Both the position numbers and the translations under genes were made by a program. This document shows, one piece after another, positions 33,142 to 41,209 of a stretch of DNA of 64,000 bases (position 1 is its first letter; every line of letters starts with the position of its first letter). This DNA comes from Neolewinella antarctica. Its GTDB lineage: Bacteria > Bacteroidota > Bacteroidia > Chitinophagales > Saprospiraceae. The stretch is taken from NCBI RefSeq assembly GCF_011927835.1, contig NZ_JAATJH010000005.1, forward strand, positions 248,001 through 312,000. The letters are read 5' to 3'. The notes below the pieces were generated by a model that saw nothing but the letters and a program-made list of their open reading frames with translations, did no database searches and had not been told where the DNA came from.

Positions 33142-33270
33142 TGACCTTACGCAACCGGACTATGCCATATAAGCACAAAAACACACAAGAGTAAATAAAC
33201 GGCGCTTCGGCGCACCCGTACACCGATTTTTGTGCTTTTGTGTTCACGCGGCGAAATAATCTGCGTGACA
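33142..33270. repeat. Hairpin element of the ACTTACGCA/cacaaaa family
   Basis: GACCTTACGCAAC at the left and CTGCGTGACATC at the right are outer inverted ends. AAGCACAAAAACACAC and TTTTTGTGCTTTTGTGTT are inner arms, with GGCGCTTCGGCGC as an additional small hairpin. From 33271 to 33462 only a small hairpin (AGTAGC/GCTACT, about 33421-33446) is seen. Confidence 0.55.
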
Positions 33271-33462
33271 TCAGTTAATAATTAATCTTTTTCGATGCCG
33301 GTTTCTGGTTACTGAGCGTGGTGAATAACATCAGACCCGTGAGGTGTACTCGTGGCCCTACCTTCCTCGTGGCACATAAACCATAATTCGGTGCGGAAAT
33401 ATGCGAACGCGTAACGGTTGAAGTAGCGCAAACTAAGCTACTGCGCAACCTGTTTCCCCGTC

Positions 33463-34068
33463 ATGTCCGAAATAGCCATCGCCCACCTCCGCCAGCAGAA
33501 ACTTCTGGCCCCGCTAATTAAAAAGCATACCCCAAAAATTCGCCCCGACCACGACGGCGACGTCTACTTCGGCTTAATCCGCTCGATCACCTACCAGCAA
33601 CTCTCCGGCAAAGCCGCCGGCACCATCTTCGGCCGCTTCCTCGATCTTTTCCCCGACGGCTATCCCCACCCCGACTGCCTGTTGGAGATGGATGATCGAG
33701 ACCTACGCGCCGCCGGGATGAGTCGCAACAAAGCCGCCTACCTCAAGAACGTCGCTCAGTACTGGCTCGATCATAGATTAATTAATACGGATTGGAATAA
33801 CTACACCGACCAGGAAATCCTGAAAATGCTCACGTCCATCAAGGGTGTCGGTCAGTGGACCGTCGAGATGGTGCTCATGTTCGTCCTCCACCGGGAGGAT
33901 TTGTTACCCCTGGGTGATCTGGTGGTGAAGCGGAATGTGATCCAGCTTTTTGGGGTGGATACGGAAAAGTTTCGGGGCAAGAAATTGGTTGCGGAGTTGT
34001 TCCGGCTGACGGAAGGGTGGCGGCCGTTTCGGAGTTACGCTAGTCGGTTGCTGTGGGAGGTGGGGTGA
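33463..34068 (+). CDS. DNA-3-methyladenine glycosylase II-like (AlkA family)
   Basis: A 201-residue HhH-GPD glycosylase. The hairpin-helix-hairpin is SIKGVGQWTVEMVLMF and the catalytic Asp is in LLPLGDLVVKRNV. RPFRSYASRLLWEV is the usual C-terminal motif. The family excises alkylated purines in base-excision repair. It is of the short type without the N-terminal AlkA domain. It appears monocistronic. The start is the first Met with good N-terminal helix similarity. Confidence 0.92.
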   Translation: MSEIAIAHLRQQKLLAPLIKKHTPKIRPDHDGDVYFGLIRSITYQQLSGKAAGTIFGRFLDLFPDGYPHPDCLLEMDDRDLRAAGMSRNKAAYLKNVAQYWLDHRLINTDWNNYTDQEILKMLTSIKGVGQWTVEMVLMFVLHREDLLPLGDLVVKRNVIQLFGVDTEKFRGKKLVAELFRLTEGWRPFRSYASRLLWEVG

Positions 34069-34126
34069 ATGGGAAATGGCGGTTCTAATGATTTGATGCC
34101 AGGATTTATATTAATAACTTCATTTG

Positions 34127-34489
34127 ATGGATACTTCCGTGGGACGAATATTTTATCGGGTCGCTACGCAGCAAACGGACGGTATCGATGTGGCGATTGC
34201 GCTGCTGTCGATCGGTTCTGTGATTATGGTGAGGCGTACGCGGAGACCGATTGGATGCTGGCCGTACGTGGTGCTTGTTCTGTTGCTAGGTATTGTTTTG
34301 CCCCTCTGGTCATCGGGCCGAGAAGTAGATCGAAATATTGCGATAAATGGCCCAGCGATGGATGGTTTCGAGTTGTTGTATTCCTTCATAATCATTGAAG
34401 TTTACTGGGTTTGGTTAGCCCTGCTGTTGATACTAATGAACGGAGGCTTGTTGCTGAAGATTAAGCCAAAAAATAACAAACCACGGTAA
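34127..34489 (+). CDS. Small membrane protein, unknown function
   Basis: 120 residues from the ATG at 34127 (MDTSVGRIFY). Hydrophobic segments are VAIALLSIGSVIMV, WPYVVLVLLLGIVLPLW and ELLYSFIIIEVYWVWLALLLILM, with a basic tail KIKPKNNKPR. More AT-rich than its neighbours. No family is recognised. Its stop codon lies in the left arm of the 34481-34513 hairpin. Confidence 0.65.
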   Translation: MDTSVGRIFYRVATQQTDGIDVAIALLSIGSVIMVRRTRRPIGCWPYVVLVLLLGIVLPLWSSGREVDRNIAINGPAMDGFELLYSFIIIEVYWVWLALLLILMNGGLLLKIKPKNNKPR

Positions 34490-34513
34490 AGGCATGATTA
34501 CCCTTTACCGTGG
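34481..34513. terminator. 12-bp perfect stem-loop after the small membrane gene
   Basis: CCACGGTAAAGG (34481-34492) pairs with CCTTTACCGTGG (34502-34513) around a 9-nt loop. No clear T-tract follows, so it may be a transcript-end stabiliser rather than a classical terminator. Confidence 0.45.
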
Positions 34514-34570
34514 TCGATAGACTATTAATTCGGTCAGAATCTAGTATTATGGATAGCCATTAAGTAAACT

Positions 34571-34736
34571 AAGGAACGTCAATTTAATAACTGTCCTGAT
34601 TGAAGCGCAGACATCGTAGTGCTGATTGAGTATGTTGAAATCCAGCATAGCCATAGCTACGGTGGTTTTCAAAATAGGAAGAGCAGCGCTGCGAGATCAA
34701 GCTGCAAATCGGACAGTTATTGAATTGGCGTTCCTA
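34571..34736. mobile_element. MITE-like element supplying the stop codon of the subtilisin gene
   Basis: AAGGAACGTCAATTTAATAA and the following CTGTCC (34571-34596) are inverted at 34711-34736 with 23 of 26 positions matching. The 166-bp element has no coding capacity. Its right end reads TAG on the minus strand (34736-34734), which is the stop codon of the protease gene. Confidence 0.65.
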
Positions 34737-36569
34737 AGGCTGAGCTCCCTTCGGGCAGGTAACGGGTTGAATTAAAACCAGATAGTTCGGTAGTCGAGGC
34801 TGTCTGGGGTCATTGTGCAAAAAGAAATCAGTTGCCACCTCTTCTAAATCTAACTGATCGGCTGGCAGACCGATCCGATTGGGCTTGTTGACCAAGTGGC
34901 TAACAAAAAGAGGCGCGGAGATGGAAGTTCCGAATCGGAAATAATAACGACTCCCAAACTCAACGGGCACCCACGCCGCCTGAAAGGCGTACGCATCGAC
35001 GTTTTCCTTGCCGTGGCCCGACCAAAGAGTCCGCCGATGATTCGCGTTTACGGAAAGGTCAGGTAACGTATGCGAGCCAACGGCGTATAATCCCTTGTGG
35101 TCTTTAGAGAAAGCAGCGGGCCACTGCGGGGTGCTATCAATATCGCTTCCCTGATTGCCGGCGCTCGTAACGATGGTGATGCCTTCACCCAGCGCGTACT
35201 TAATGGCACAAGCGAGGGCAGCGGGGGCTTTCTCGCTGGTGATGCCCCAACTTAGGTTAAGCACGTCCGTACCGTGCTTGACCGCGGCGTAAATTGACTC
35301 GATTGCATTTGAGTAGTTCGCCTCACCGTCGGGGGAAAATATCTTATGGTGAACGATCGTAAGCCTACGGTCACCCGTATAATTGAGTGCCAGCGCGGCA
35401 GCTACCGCCGTGCCGTGCTCGATTTCTTCCTGCGGCTGGTTGTCCCGGTCCGTAAAATCGTACCCTAATTTACCCGCCGGAAGGTAAGGGCTCCGGTCGG
35501 TTTGGTTCTCGAACATACGCCAGTTGAGCCGGCCGCTTCCGTCTTCCGAAACGCCCGTGTCGATGATGGTGACGATCAACTCATCCCCGTTCCCGTTGCG
35601 GGGCGCAATGTCGTCAATACAGAGTATTTTCTTACCGATCTCATCGCTACCGGGGTTTGTTGCAACCGGGTTCCGGTCCTGGTTATCTTCTCCGTCAACT
35701 CGTCCGATTGCCCGGAGGGGGGTGCCGAGCGGATCGATGAGGAGTGGGGAGAGCGTAAAGGGGAAGTCCATCTCCATCGAGCCATTGATCGTGTCGTTGC
35801 GGACTTCAATCTCCTTGCCCTCCGGGTCCGTTGTGTTGAGATTGATGTCAGGGCTAACGCAGGCGTTTATCCAGTAAGGGTTTCCATCTTCGCGGTCGAA
35901 TCTTTCATTAACGATCAGGCCCATTTCTCTGGCCCAGTTCTCCAGGTCCATACCGTCGACGCACGTGCTGAGTACGTAACATTTAGGCGTTTTGCCGTCG
36001 CAGCGTAAGGGGCGGCCTAGCTTATCGGTCTCCACCGTCTGAGAGGGCTGGCCGTCATAGGCTACGAAGCCGATGTAGTCCTCGTTGGAAACGGGCCCCC
36101 GGTGACCATCGCGTTGATAATGGATTTCTAATAGTAGGTAATCATCCGCGTTCCGTTGGTCGAAGGAGAATTCGAAGCTGGCAAACTTTGCCTTGGTGTA
36201 GACTACGGTGTCTAACTGCAATAAGTCGGTGCCCCGAACCGCGAAGGCCCTGATGTGGTAGCCGTACGGATAGTCATTGTACACGTGCACGACCGATTTA
36301 CCACTAGCGGGAATTGGTAGCCGGAACTGCCGTTTCGGAAGCTTTTGGAGGCCGTACCGCTCTTCTTTCTCCCCTCCGTAATGTTCATCCGGGATATCGA
36401 AAATAGGTTCTCGGTCCTCATTCATCTCATCGAGGAAGGTCAGCTTTACCTCGCAATCTTCGTCGCCCCCGGGCGGCTTAGGCGGGTCGGAAATAAGGTC
36501 GCAGGCAAAGAATAAGAAAACGCATAAAGCGGCCGCCACGGCCTGAAAAGTAAAGTTCCTGGAAATCAT
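34734..36569 (-). CDS. Subtilisin-like (S8) serine protease, lipoprotein
   Basis: A 611-residue protein with lipoprotein signal (FLFFACDLI, Cys23) and a long N-terminal region of about 300 residues that may include a prodomain and beta-sandwich. The S8 catalytic triad is complete: VTIIDTGVSE (Asp337), EEIEHGTAVAAAL (His385), SAGNQG oxyanion Asn, and FGTSISAP (Ser549). It should be a surface- or periplasm-anchored protease. The end VTCPKGAQP lies against a palindromic element that provides the stop, so the C-terminus may have been altered. It is divergent from the TPR-CHAT gene, with a shared 94-bp promoter region. Confidence 0.9.
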   Translation of the reverse strand: MISRNFTFQAVAAALCVFLFFACDLISDPPKPPGGDEDCEVKLTFLDEMNEDREPIFDIPDEHYGGEKEERYGLQKLPKRQFRLPIPASGKSVVHVYNDYPYGYHIRAFAVRGTDLLQLDTVVYTKAKFASFEFSFDQRNADDYLLLEIHYQRDGHRGPVSNEDYIGFVAYDGQPSQTVETDKLGRPLRCDGKTPKCYVLSTCVDGMDLENWAREMGLIVNERFDREDGNPYWINACVSPDINLNTTDPEGKEIEVRNDTINGSMEMDFPFTLSPLLIDPLGTPLRAIGRVDGEDNQDRNPVATNPGSDEIGKKILCIDDIAPRNGNGDELIVTIIDTGVSEDGSGRLNWRMFENQTDRSPYLPAGKLGYDFTDRDNQPQEEIEHGTAVAAALALNYTGDRRLTIVHHKIFSPDGEANYSNAIESIYAAVKHGTDVLNLSWGITSEKAPAALACAIKYALGEGITIVTSAGNQGSDIDSTPQWPAAFSKDHKGLYAVGSHTLPDLSVNANHRRTLWSGHGKENVDAYAFQAAWVPVEFGSRYYFRFGTSISAPLFVSHLVNKPNRIGLPADQLDLEEVATDFFLHNDPRQPRLPNYLVLIQPVTCPKGAQP

Positions 36570-36663
36570 AGTGTATGTTGGTTTGACGGTATAAGATAAG
36601 TAGTATCTTGCTTTCTATGCACGCATCGCCTTATTCGTTACTTACGGGCGCTAATTATGTCCT

Positions 36664-39474
36664 ATGAAAGCTTCTTTCAGTCTGCTGGCTTTTCTTCTTG
36701 CCTTCGGCGGGTGTGCGGGGGGCGTATTTGGTCAGGAAGACGGGCTGGCTGAGCGACAAACATTAGTTGACTTGGGTAACGCCTTATACAATGACTACAA
36801 GGAGAAGGAAGCACTACTGCTCTATCAGCAAGTAACCCACAATGAATTCGGCGAGCTCATTACCGATAGCCTGACCGGTCTGGCTTTTCATAAGATGGGG
36901 GCGTGCTACGAGTATATCCATCAGAAGGAGTTGTCCGCCCAGTATTACCGGCGGGCCATCGCGTTCCGGGACTCCGTGCTGTGTAAAGGCCATCCCGAGA
37001 CCACGAAGTCAATGTCTAATTTAGGTTCGGCCTACCTCAAATGGGGGCAAATCGACTCGGCGAATTACTTCCTCCACACCGTCATCGACCGGTACCGAAG
37101 CAACCCACGGGCGGATACCTTGGTCTGGATTAAAAGCCTTATCAACCTTGGTAGTATCGCCGTGCAACTTCAGGACCGCCAACTGCTGCTCGACGTAGCT
37201 ACGCGAGCTAGTGAGTTACTGGCGGCCACCACAGAATCCCTGCCGGCCAAGAAAGCCCTCGCCTTTCACTATAACCTGGCCCTTCATGCGAGCAAGCTCC
37301 GCCTCAGTCAACTGGCGCGCCAGCAAGCCGACCGGGCGCTGTCCATCAGTGTTCAGATGGAGGGCACCCCCTACCTGTCCGCCATCCACAACGTATACCA
37401 TATCGCCGACTACTACGCGGGTGATCGGGACGGGGCTATTCGCCACCTACGCCGCGCCATCGACCTGTACGAAAAGAACGATCGGGAGGAGCTTCGTATC
37501 TACTTGTACAACATGGCACTGTTACACCTGGAAGGCGCGGATTATGCGGAAGCGAAGGTCTTTGCCCAGCGCGCGCTGGGCTATGCCCAGGCGGAACTTG
37601 CGACGAAAGCGAATATCTTGAGCACCCTCGCCACCGCCACCGCTGGTCTTGGCGATAATAAGGAGGCAGCCCTTCTCTACAGCCGTGGACTGGCCGCTAT
37701 CGTTGAAGACGAAGATTACGCCGCAGGCACGCTGTTTCGGCCGCGCCTGGCGGGGCGGACACCCGAGCAGCTCCGTCAACTGTCGGTTCACCTGGAAGAC
37801 CGCGCCGTCTTTTTGGCTCGGAGTGGCCACGCGGCTTCGGCGCTGCTGGACTACCAGGACGCAATTGAAGCAAGCAACCGCTTACGCACCAACGTATCGA
37901 GTGATGCCAGCCGGCGCTACCTCAGTCAGGACGTCCGGGGCCTCTACAACGCGGCGGTTCGGTTAAACGTACAGTTGTACCTGGAGTCGGACGCGAGGCC
38001 GTACGCCTGGCAAGCGCTTCTACTCTCCGACCAAGCCCGCGCCTACACCCTCAACGCCACCCTCCAGGCCGATAACCAGACCCTCCCCGCCCGCGAAGCC
38101 GAGCTCAACCGCCGCATCGGCCGCCTCGAAGCCACCGCCATTGATGATCCCAAGCTAAAAAGCGAACTCGTCACCGCCCGCCTAGAACGCGACCGGCTCC
38201 GAAGGCGCTCCGCAAAGACACAAGTCCGCGACACCACTGAACTGACGCAGATGGACATCATCGCCTACCTTCAAAAGCACCAGACGACCCTCTTCCAGTA
38301 CCACGTCACGGCGGACACCAGCCTGGCCTTCCGCGTCACGCCAGCGGGCGAGATCAGCGTGCATTACCTGCCGGGCGCGGCGCGGTTGTCGGCTTCGGCT
38401 AAGGGGTTTCGGGAGGTGATTCGGCATTCGGTCTACCGCCGCCAGTCCTTACGCGACCTGGCCGAGCAGAGCCAGTTGGACAATACATTCATTACTTCAG
38501 GTAGCCAATTGGCGCGGTCGCTGGTGCCGGGGGAGTGGGGAGCGCAAAGTCCGTCTGGAGACAAGCTCCTCCTGATACCGGACGGTGCCCTCAGCTTTTT
38601 TCCCTTCGCCGCACTGCCTATGTCCGAAGAAGAAGGTGCCGTAGCGTATAACTCCGTCCGCTATTTGGGTACCGAGAGAACAATCCGCAACGCCTACTCC
38701 CTCACCACCCTGCTGGCGAACGACGAACGAAAAATAGAACGACGTACTATCGTCGCGATGGGACCGACCTTCACCGGCGCACTTGGCCAACTATCGGAAA
38801 ATGCACGGGAGGTGAACACCATCACCGCCTCCGTCACCGACGCCAACCCAATCACCGGCCCCAAGGCCTCCCGCGAAGCCTTCCTCACCGAATCCCCCAC
38901 CGCCGGCGTGCTCCACCTCTCCACCCACGGCTTCAGCGACGCGGCCAACCCCAACCAATCCTGGATCGCCTTCAGCCAGTCCGGCAGCGAGCTGGACCCC
39001 GAGCAACTACTCTATTACCCCGAAATCGCCACCCTCCCGATCAGCGCCGAAATGGTCGTCCTCTCCGCCTGCGAAACCAGCCTCGGCAAGTCCATCCCCG
39101 GCGAAACCTCCTTGAGCATCGCCAGCGCCTTCACCGCCGCTGGCGCCCGCAGCACCGTTAACACCCTCTGGCGCGTCGACGACCGGGCTACGGCGGACCT
39201 GATGATTGCTTTTTACGCCGAACTAAAGCAAGGGAAGGACCGTGCCGAAGCCCTCCGAAACGCCCAACGACAACTGATCGACGGCGGAGAATTCGCCCAC
39301 CCCTACTACTGGGCCGGCGTCACGCTGACCGGGGCAGACGGGCCGGTGGAACTTTCGGACGGGGGAATCAATCGGTGGCTAGCGCTGCTCGGTGGTGGGA
39401 TATTGGTGGGGTTGGTGCTTGGTTTTCGGAATTTCTTTGCACCCGCGACAGCGCCAGAAGGGAATAAAGAGTAA
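36664..39474 (+). CDS. Exported TPR-CHAT protein (caspase-like protease) with C-terminal membrane helix
   Basis: A 936-residue protein. An N-terminal signal (SLLAFLLAFGGCAGGVFGQ) precedes about 450 residues of TPR-type helical repeats (KMGACYEYIHQKELSAQYYR, SMSNLGSAYLKWGQIDSA). The C-terminal CHAT domain (about residues 600-900) has LLIPDGALSFFPFAALPM, VLHLSTHGFSD (catalytic His755) and VVLSACETSLG (catalytic Cys803), so the His/Cys dyad is intact. A membrane helix (LALLGGGILVGLVLGF) and the tail FAPATAPEGNKE follow. CHAT domains are caspase-like proteases, often activated by TPR-sensed partners. The signal and C-terminal helix put both domains outside the cytoplasm (inferred). The tail is encoded by the dispersed unit, and the stop lies in the repeat element at 39470. 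Confidence 0.9.
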   Translation: MKASFSLLAFLLAFGGCAGGVFGQEDGLAERQTLVDLGNALYNDYKEKEALLLYQQVTHNEFGELITDSLTGLAFHKMGACYEYIHQKELSAQYYRRAIAFRDSVLCKGHPETTKSMSNLGSAYLKWGQIDSANYFLHTVIDRYRSNPRADTLVWIKSLINLGSIAVQLQDRQLLLDVATRASELLAATTESLPAKKALAFHYNLALHASKLRLSQLARQQADRALSISVQMEGTPYLSAIHNVYHIADYYAGDRDGAIRHLRRAIDLYEKNDREELRIYLYNMALLHLEGADYAEAKVFAQRALGYAQAELATKANILSTLATATAGLGDNKEAALLYSRGLAAIVEDEDYAAGTLFRPRLAGRTPEQLRQLSVHLEDRAVFLARSGHAASALLDYQDAIEASNRLRTNVSSDASRRYLSQDVRGLYNAAVRLNVQLYLESDARPYAWQALLLSDQARAYTLNATLQADNQTLPAREAELNRRIGRLEATAIDDPKLKSELVTARLERDRLRRRSAKTQVRDTTELTQMDIIAYLQKHQTTLFQYHVTADTSLAFRVTPAGEISVHYLPGAARLSASAKGFREVIRHSVYRRQSLRDLAEQSQLDNTFITSGSQLARSLVPGEWGAQSPSGDKLLLIPDGALSFFPFAALPMSEEEGAVAYNSVRYLGTERTIRNAYSLTTLLANDERKIERRTIVAMGPTFTGALGQLSENAREVNTITASVTDANPITGPKASREAFLTESPTAGVLHLSTHGFSDAANPNQSWIAFSQSGSELDPEQLLYYPEIATLPISAEMVVLSACETSLGKSIPGETSLSIASAFTAAGARSTVNTLWRVDDRATADLMIAFYAELKQGKDRAEALRNAQRQLIDGGEFAHPYYWAGVTLTGADGPVELSDGGINRWLALLGGGILVGLVLGFRNFFAPATAPEGNKE
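39439..39454 (+). repeat. Dispersed 16-bp unit at the CHAT protein C-terminus
   Basis: GCACCCGCGACAGCGC (one base from the common form), in frame as APATAP just before the stop of the TPR-CHAT gene. Confidence 0.75.
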
Positions 39475-39631
39475 AGAGGTAAGAGTTAAGGACGGCTACT
39501 CACTCGCTGCGCTCGTTCGATTAGGCATGGCTCCGAGAGCGACAATAATTTGATTTACGGAATACGGGGAAACGTCCAACCGAGTAAACGCAGCGCCGAG
39601 TGCCACGTCCTTACTCTTACCTCTTACTTCT
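39470..39631. repeat. Long inverted repeat (AAGAGGTAAGAG family) between CHAT and ECF sigma genes
   Basis: AGTAAAGAGGTAAGAGTTAA, GGACGGCTACTCACTCGCTG and CGCTCG at the left pair with CGAGTAAACGCAGCGCCGAG, TGCCACGTCCTTACTCTTAC and CTCTTACTTCT at the right. The left arm contains the CHAT stop codon TAA (39472-39474). The right arm ends 58 bp before the sigma factor start, so it could act as a partial terminator or processing site inside an operon. Confidence 0.65.
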
Positions 39632-39688
39632 TTCCCCCCCGTGTAACCATCCCCCAAAAGCCCAGTACCCCTTCCCGAAGACCCACAA

Positions 39689-40234
39689 ATGCAAACCGAC
39701 GAGGACATCATGGCGGCCGTCCGCGACGGACAACTGGAAAAGCTCGCCGAGCTCTACCGACGGTACCGCCGCCCCGTCTACGGTTACCTCGTCAACCGCG
39801 GTAACGCCCCGGCAACGGCCGAGGACCTGCTGCAAACAACCTTCGAACGGGTGATCAAGTACCGGACTTCCTACCGGCTGGAGAGATCCTTTAAATCGTG
39901 GGTCTTCACCATCGCCCGTAACGCCATGAACGACCGGCGGAAGGTGGACGGGCGGATGCCGCTGGCTACGAACGTCGATCCCTTAAGTCTTCATCAAGTG
40001 AGTCCTTCCGCCGAACAAAACTGGGCGGATCGGGAGACCGAGCAGCAGTCCAAAGCCGCCCTCGCCGCCCTGCCGGATACTTACCGTGAAGTGGTGGAAC
40101 TGGCCTGGAAACGCCAACTAAAATACGCCGAGATCGCCACGATCATCGGCACCACCGAAGCCAACGTTAAAGTGCGGATGCACCGCGCCGTCAAACAACT
40201 GCGGCTGAACTACGCAAAACTCGAAAAGCAATGA
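39689..40234 (+). CDS. ECF-type RNA polymerase sigma factor
   Basis: A 181-residue sigma-70 family protein with region 2 (AELYRRYRRPVYGYLVNRG, TFERVIKYRTSY, FKSWVFTIARNAMNDRRR-like) and region 4 (LAALPDTYREVVELAWKRQL, YAEIATIIGTTEANVKVRMH). It lacks regions 1 and 3, as ECF sigmas do. Its stop overlaps the next start by 4 bp (ATGA at 40231), coupling it to the anti-sigma factor. Targets are unknown; the two exported DUF4097-like genes downstream are natural candidates. Confidence 0.95.
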   Translation: MQTDEDIMAAVRDGQLEKLAELYRRYRRPVYGYLVNRGNAPATAEDLLQTTFERVIKYRTSYRLERSFKSWVFTIARNAMNDRRKVDGRMPLATNVDPLSLHQVSPSAEQNWADRETEQQSKAALAALPDTYREVVELAWKRQLKYAEIATIIGTTEANVKVRMHRAVKQLRLNYAKLEKQ

Positions 40235-41049
40235 ATACCGTGACCGAAACAGAGCTGATCGATTACTTGAGCGGGGAGCTGAATACGGTCCGGCGGACCG
40301 AAATCACTGACCTACTGGCCAACAACACAACATTAGCCGCTGAGTTGGCGGAGCTCCGCGCGATGCGGACAAGCTTGGCTGGTTTAGAGGATTTGGAGCC
40401 TTCCGCCATGACTGACCAACGCTTCGCAGCAGTGCTTGCCGCAACGGTGGCCGAGACTGCCGAACAAGCTGCTACGACAACTGAAAATGGTTCCATCGTG
40501 CGACGAATGCGCGAGGTATCTAGCGCAAAAAATACTTCCGGCCGAATGCGTTCCCTGAGTTGGAAAATCGCCGCGGTCGCCGCCGCCATTGCCCTGATCT
40601 TTACCGCCGGCCGCTATTACGAAGGTGGCTCGGCACTGGATGCTGATCGGGAACTTGCCGCCACCCGCACCCTCATGCTCGACCTAATGAATGACAACCG
40701 GACGAGTGCCCGCATCAGGGCTACGACCGTTACCCTGAATATGCCGACTGCCGACCCCGTAACTACCCAAAACCTCGGATACTTACTAAGAAACGACAAT
40801 AACGCCAACGTACGTCTGGCTGCCCTCGACGCGCTCCGCCGCTTCGTCGATGACCCCGGCGTTCGGGATGAGTTGCTAGCCGCCATCGCCGAATCTCCGC
40901 CGGATGTCGTCCGCTTCGAACTGATCGAAACGCTGGTACGCGCCCGGGATAGCCGCGTGCTGCCCTACCTGCAAGAATTGATCGATACCGATTCCACCCC
41001 CCGACCTATGCGGGACGTGGCGCGGATGGGTAGGCTTAAGCTTATCTAA
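40231..41049 (+). CDS. Transmembrane anti-sigma factor with extracytoplasmic HEAT-like repeats
   Basis: 272 residues. The cytoplasmic N-terminus (ELIDYLSGELNTVRRTEITD) resembles anti-sigma domains but lacks the zinc-binding HxxxCxxC. One membrane helix is near residues 110-125 (WKIAAVAAAIALIFTAG). The outer part has HEAT-like helices (VTTQNLGYLLRNDNNANVRL, ALDALRRFVDDPGVRDELLA, VRFELIETLVRARDSRVLPY). It would hold the ECF sigma at the membrane until a signal or protease acts on the outer domain. The 4-bp overlap with the sigma gene strongly supports the pairing. Confidence 0.85.
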   Translation: MNTVTETELIDYLSGELNTVRRTEITDLLANNTTLAAELAELRAMRTSLAGLEDLEPSAMTDQRFAAVLAATVAETAEQAATTTENGSIVRRMREVSSAKNTSGRMRSLSWKIAAVAAAIALIFTAGRYYEGGSALDADRELAATRTLMLDLMNDNRTSARIRATTVTLNMPTADPVTTQNLGYLLRNDNNANVRLAALDALRRFVDDPGVRDELLAAIAESPPDVVRFELIETLVRARDSRVLPYLQELIDTDSTPRPMRDVARMGRLKLI

Positions 41050-41064
41050 GTATTTGATTTACTC

Positions 41065-41194
41065 ATCCGATGAGCTTTTGATTCTTCGCTTCGCTCATCG
41101 TCAAAAGTCGCATCTGATGATCACTACTGACCGATGGAGGAAGCGAAGCGACGAGTATAACGTCCTTACTCTTTTCTCTTACCTCTTTATTCCA
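41065..41194. repeat. Hairpin (CATCCGATGA family) followed by a TTACTCTTTTCTCTTACC arm
   Basis: CATCCGATGAGCTTTTGA and TCAAAAGTCGCATCTGATG flank an inner CGCTTCGCTCATCG stretch. Next, AACGTCCTTACTCTTTTCTC and TTACCTCTTTATTCC match the right arm of the 39470-39631 element. Both lie in the leader of the gene starting at 41210. Confidence 0.6.
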
Positions 41195-41209
41195 AAACCT
41201 CCCCCCAAC

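Noticed and set aside
36664..41049. A type III-E CRISPR-Cas (craspase) locus
   Set aside because: TPR-CHAT plus ECF sigma is suggestive, but there is no fused Cas7 effector, no array, and the CHAT protein has export and membrane signals.
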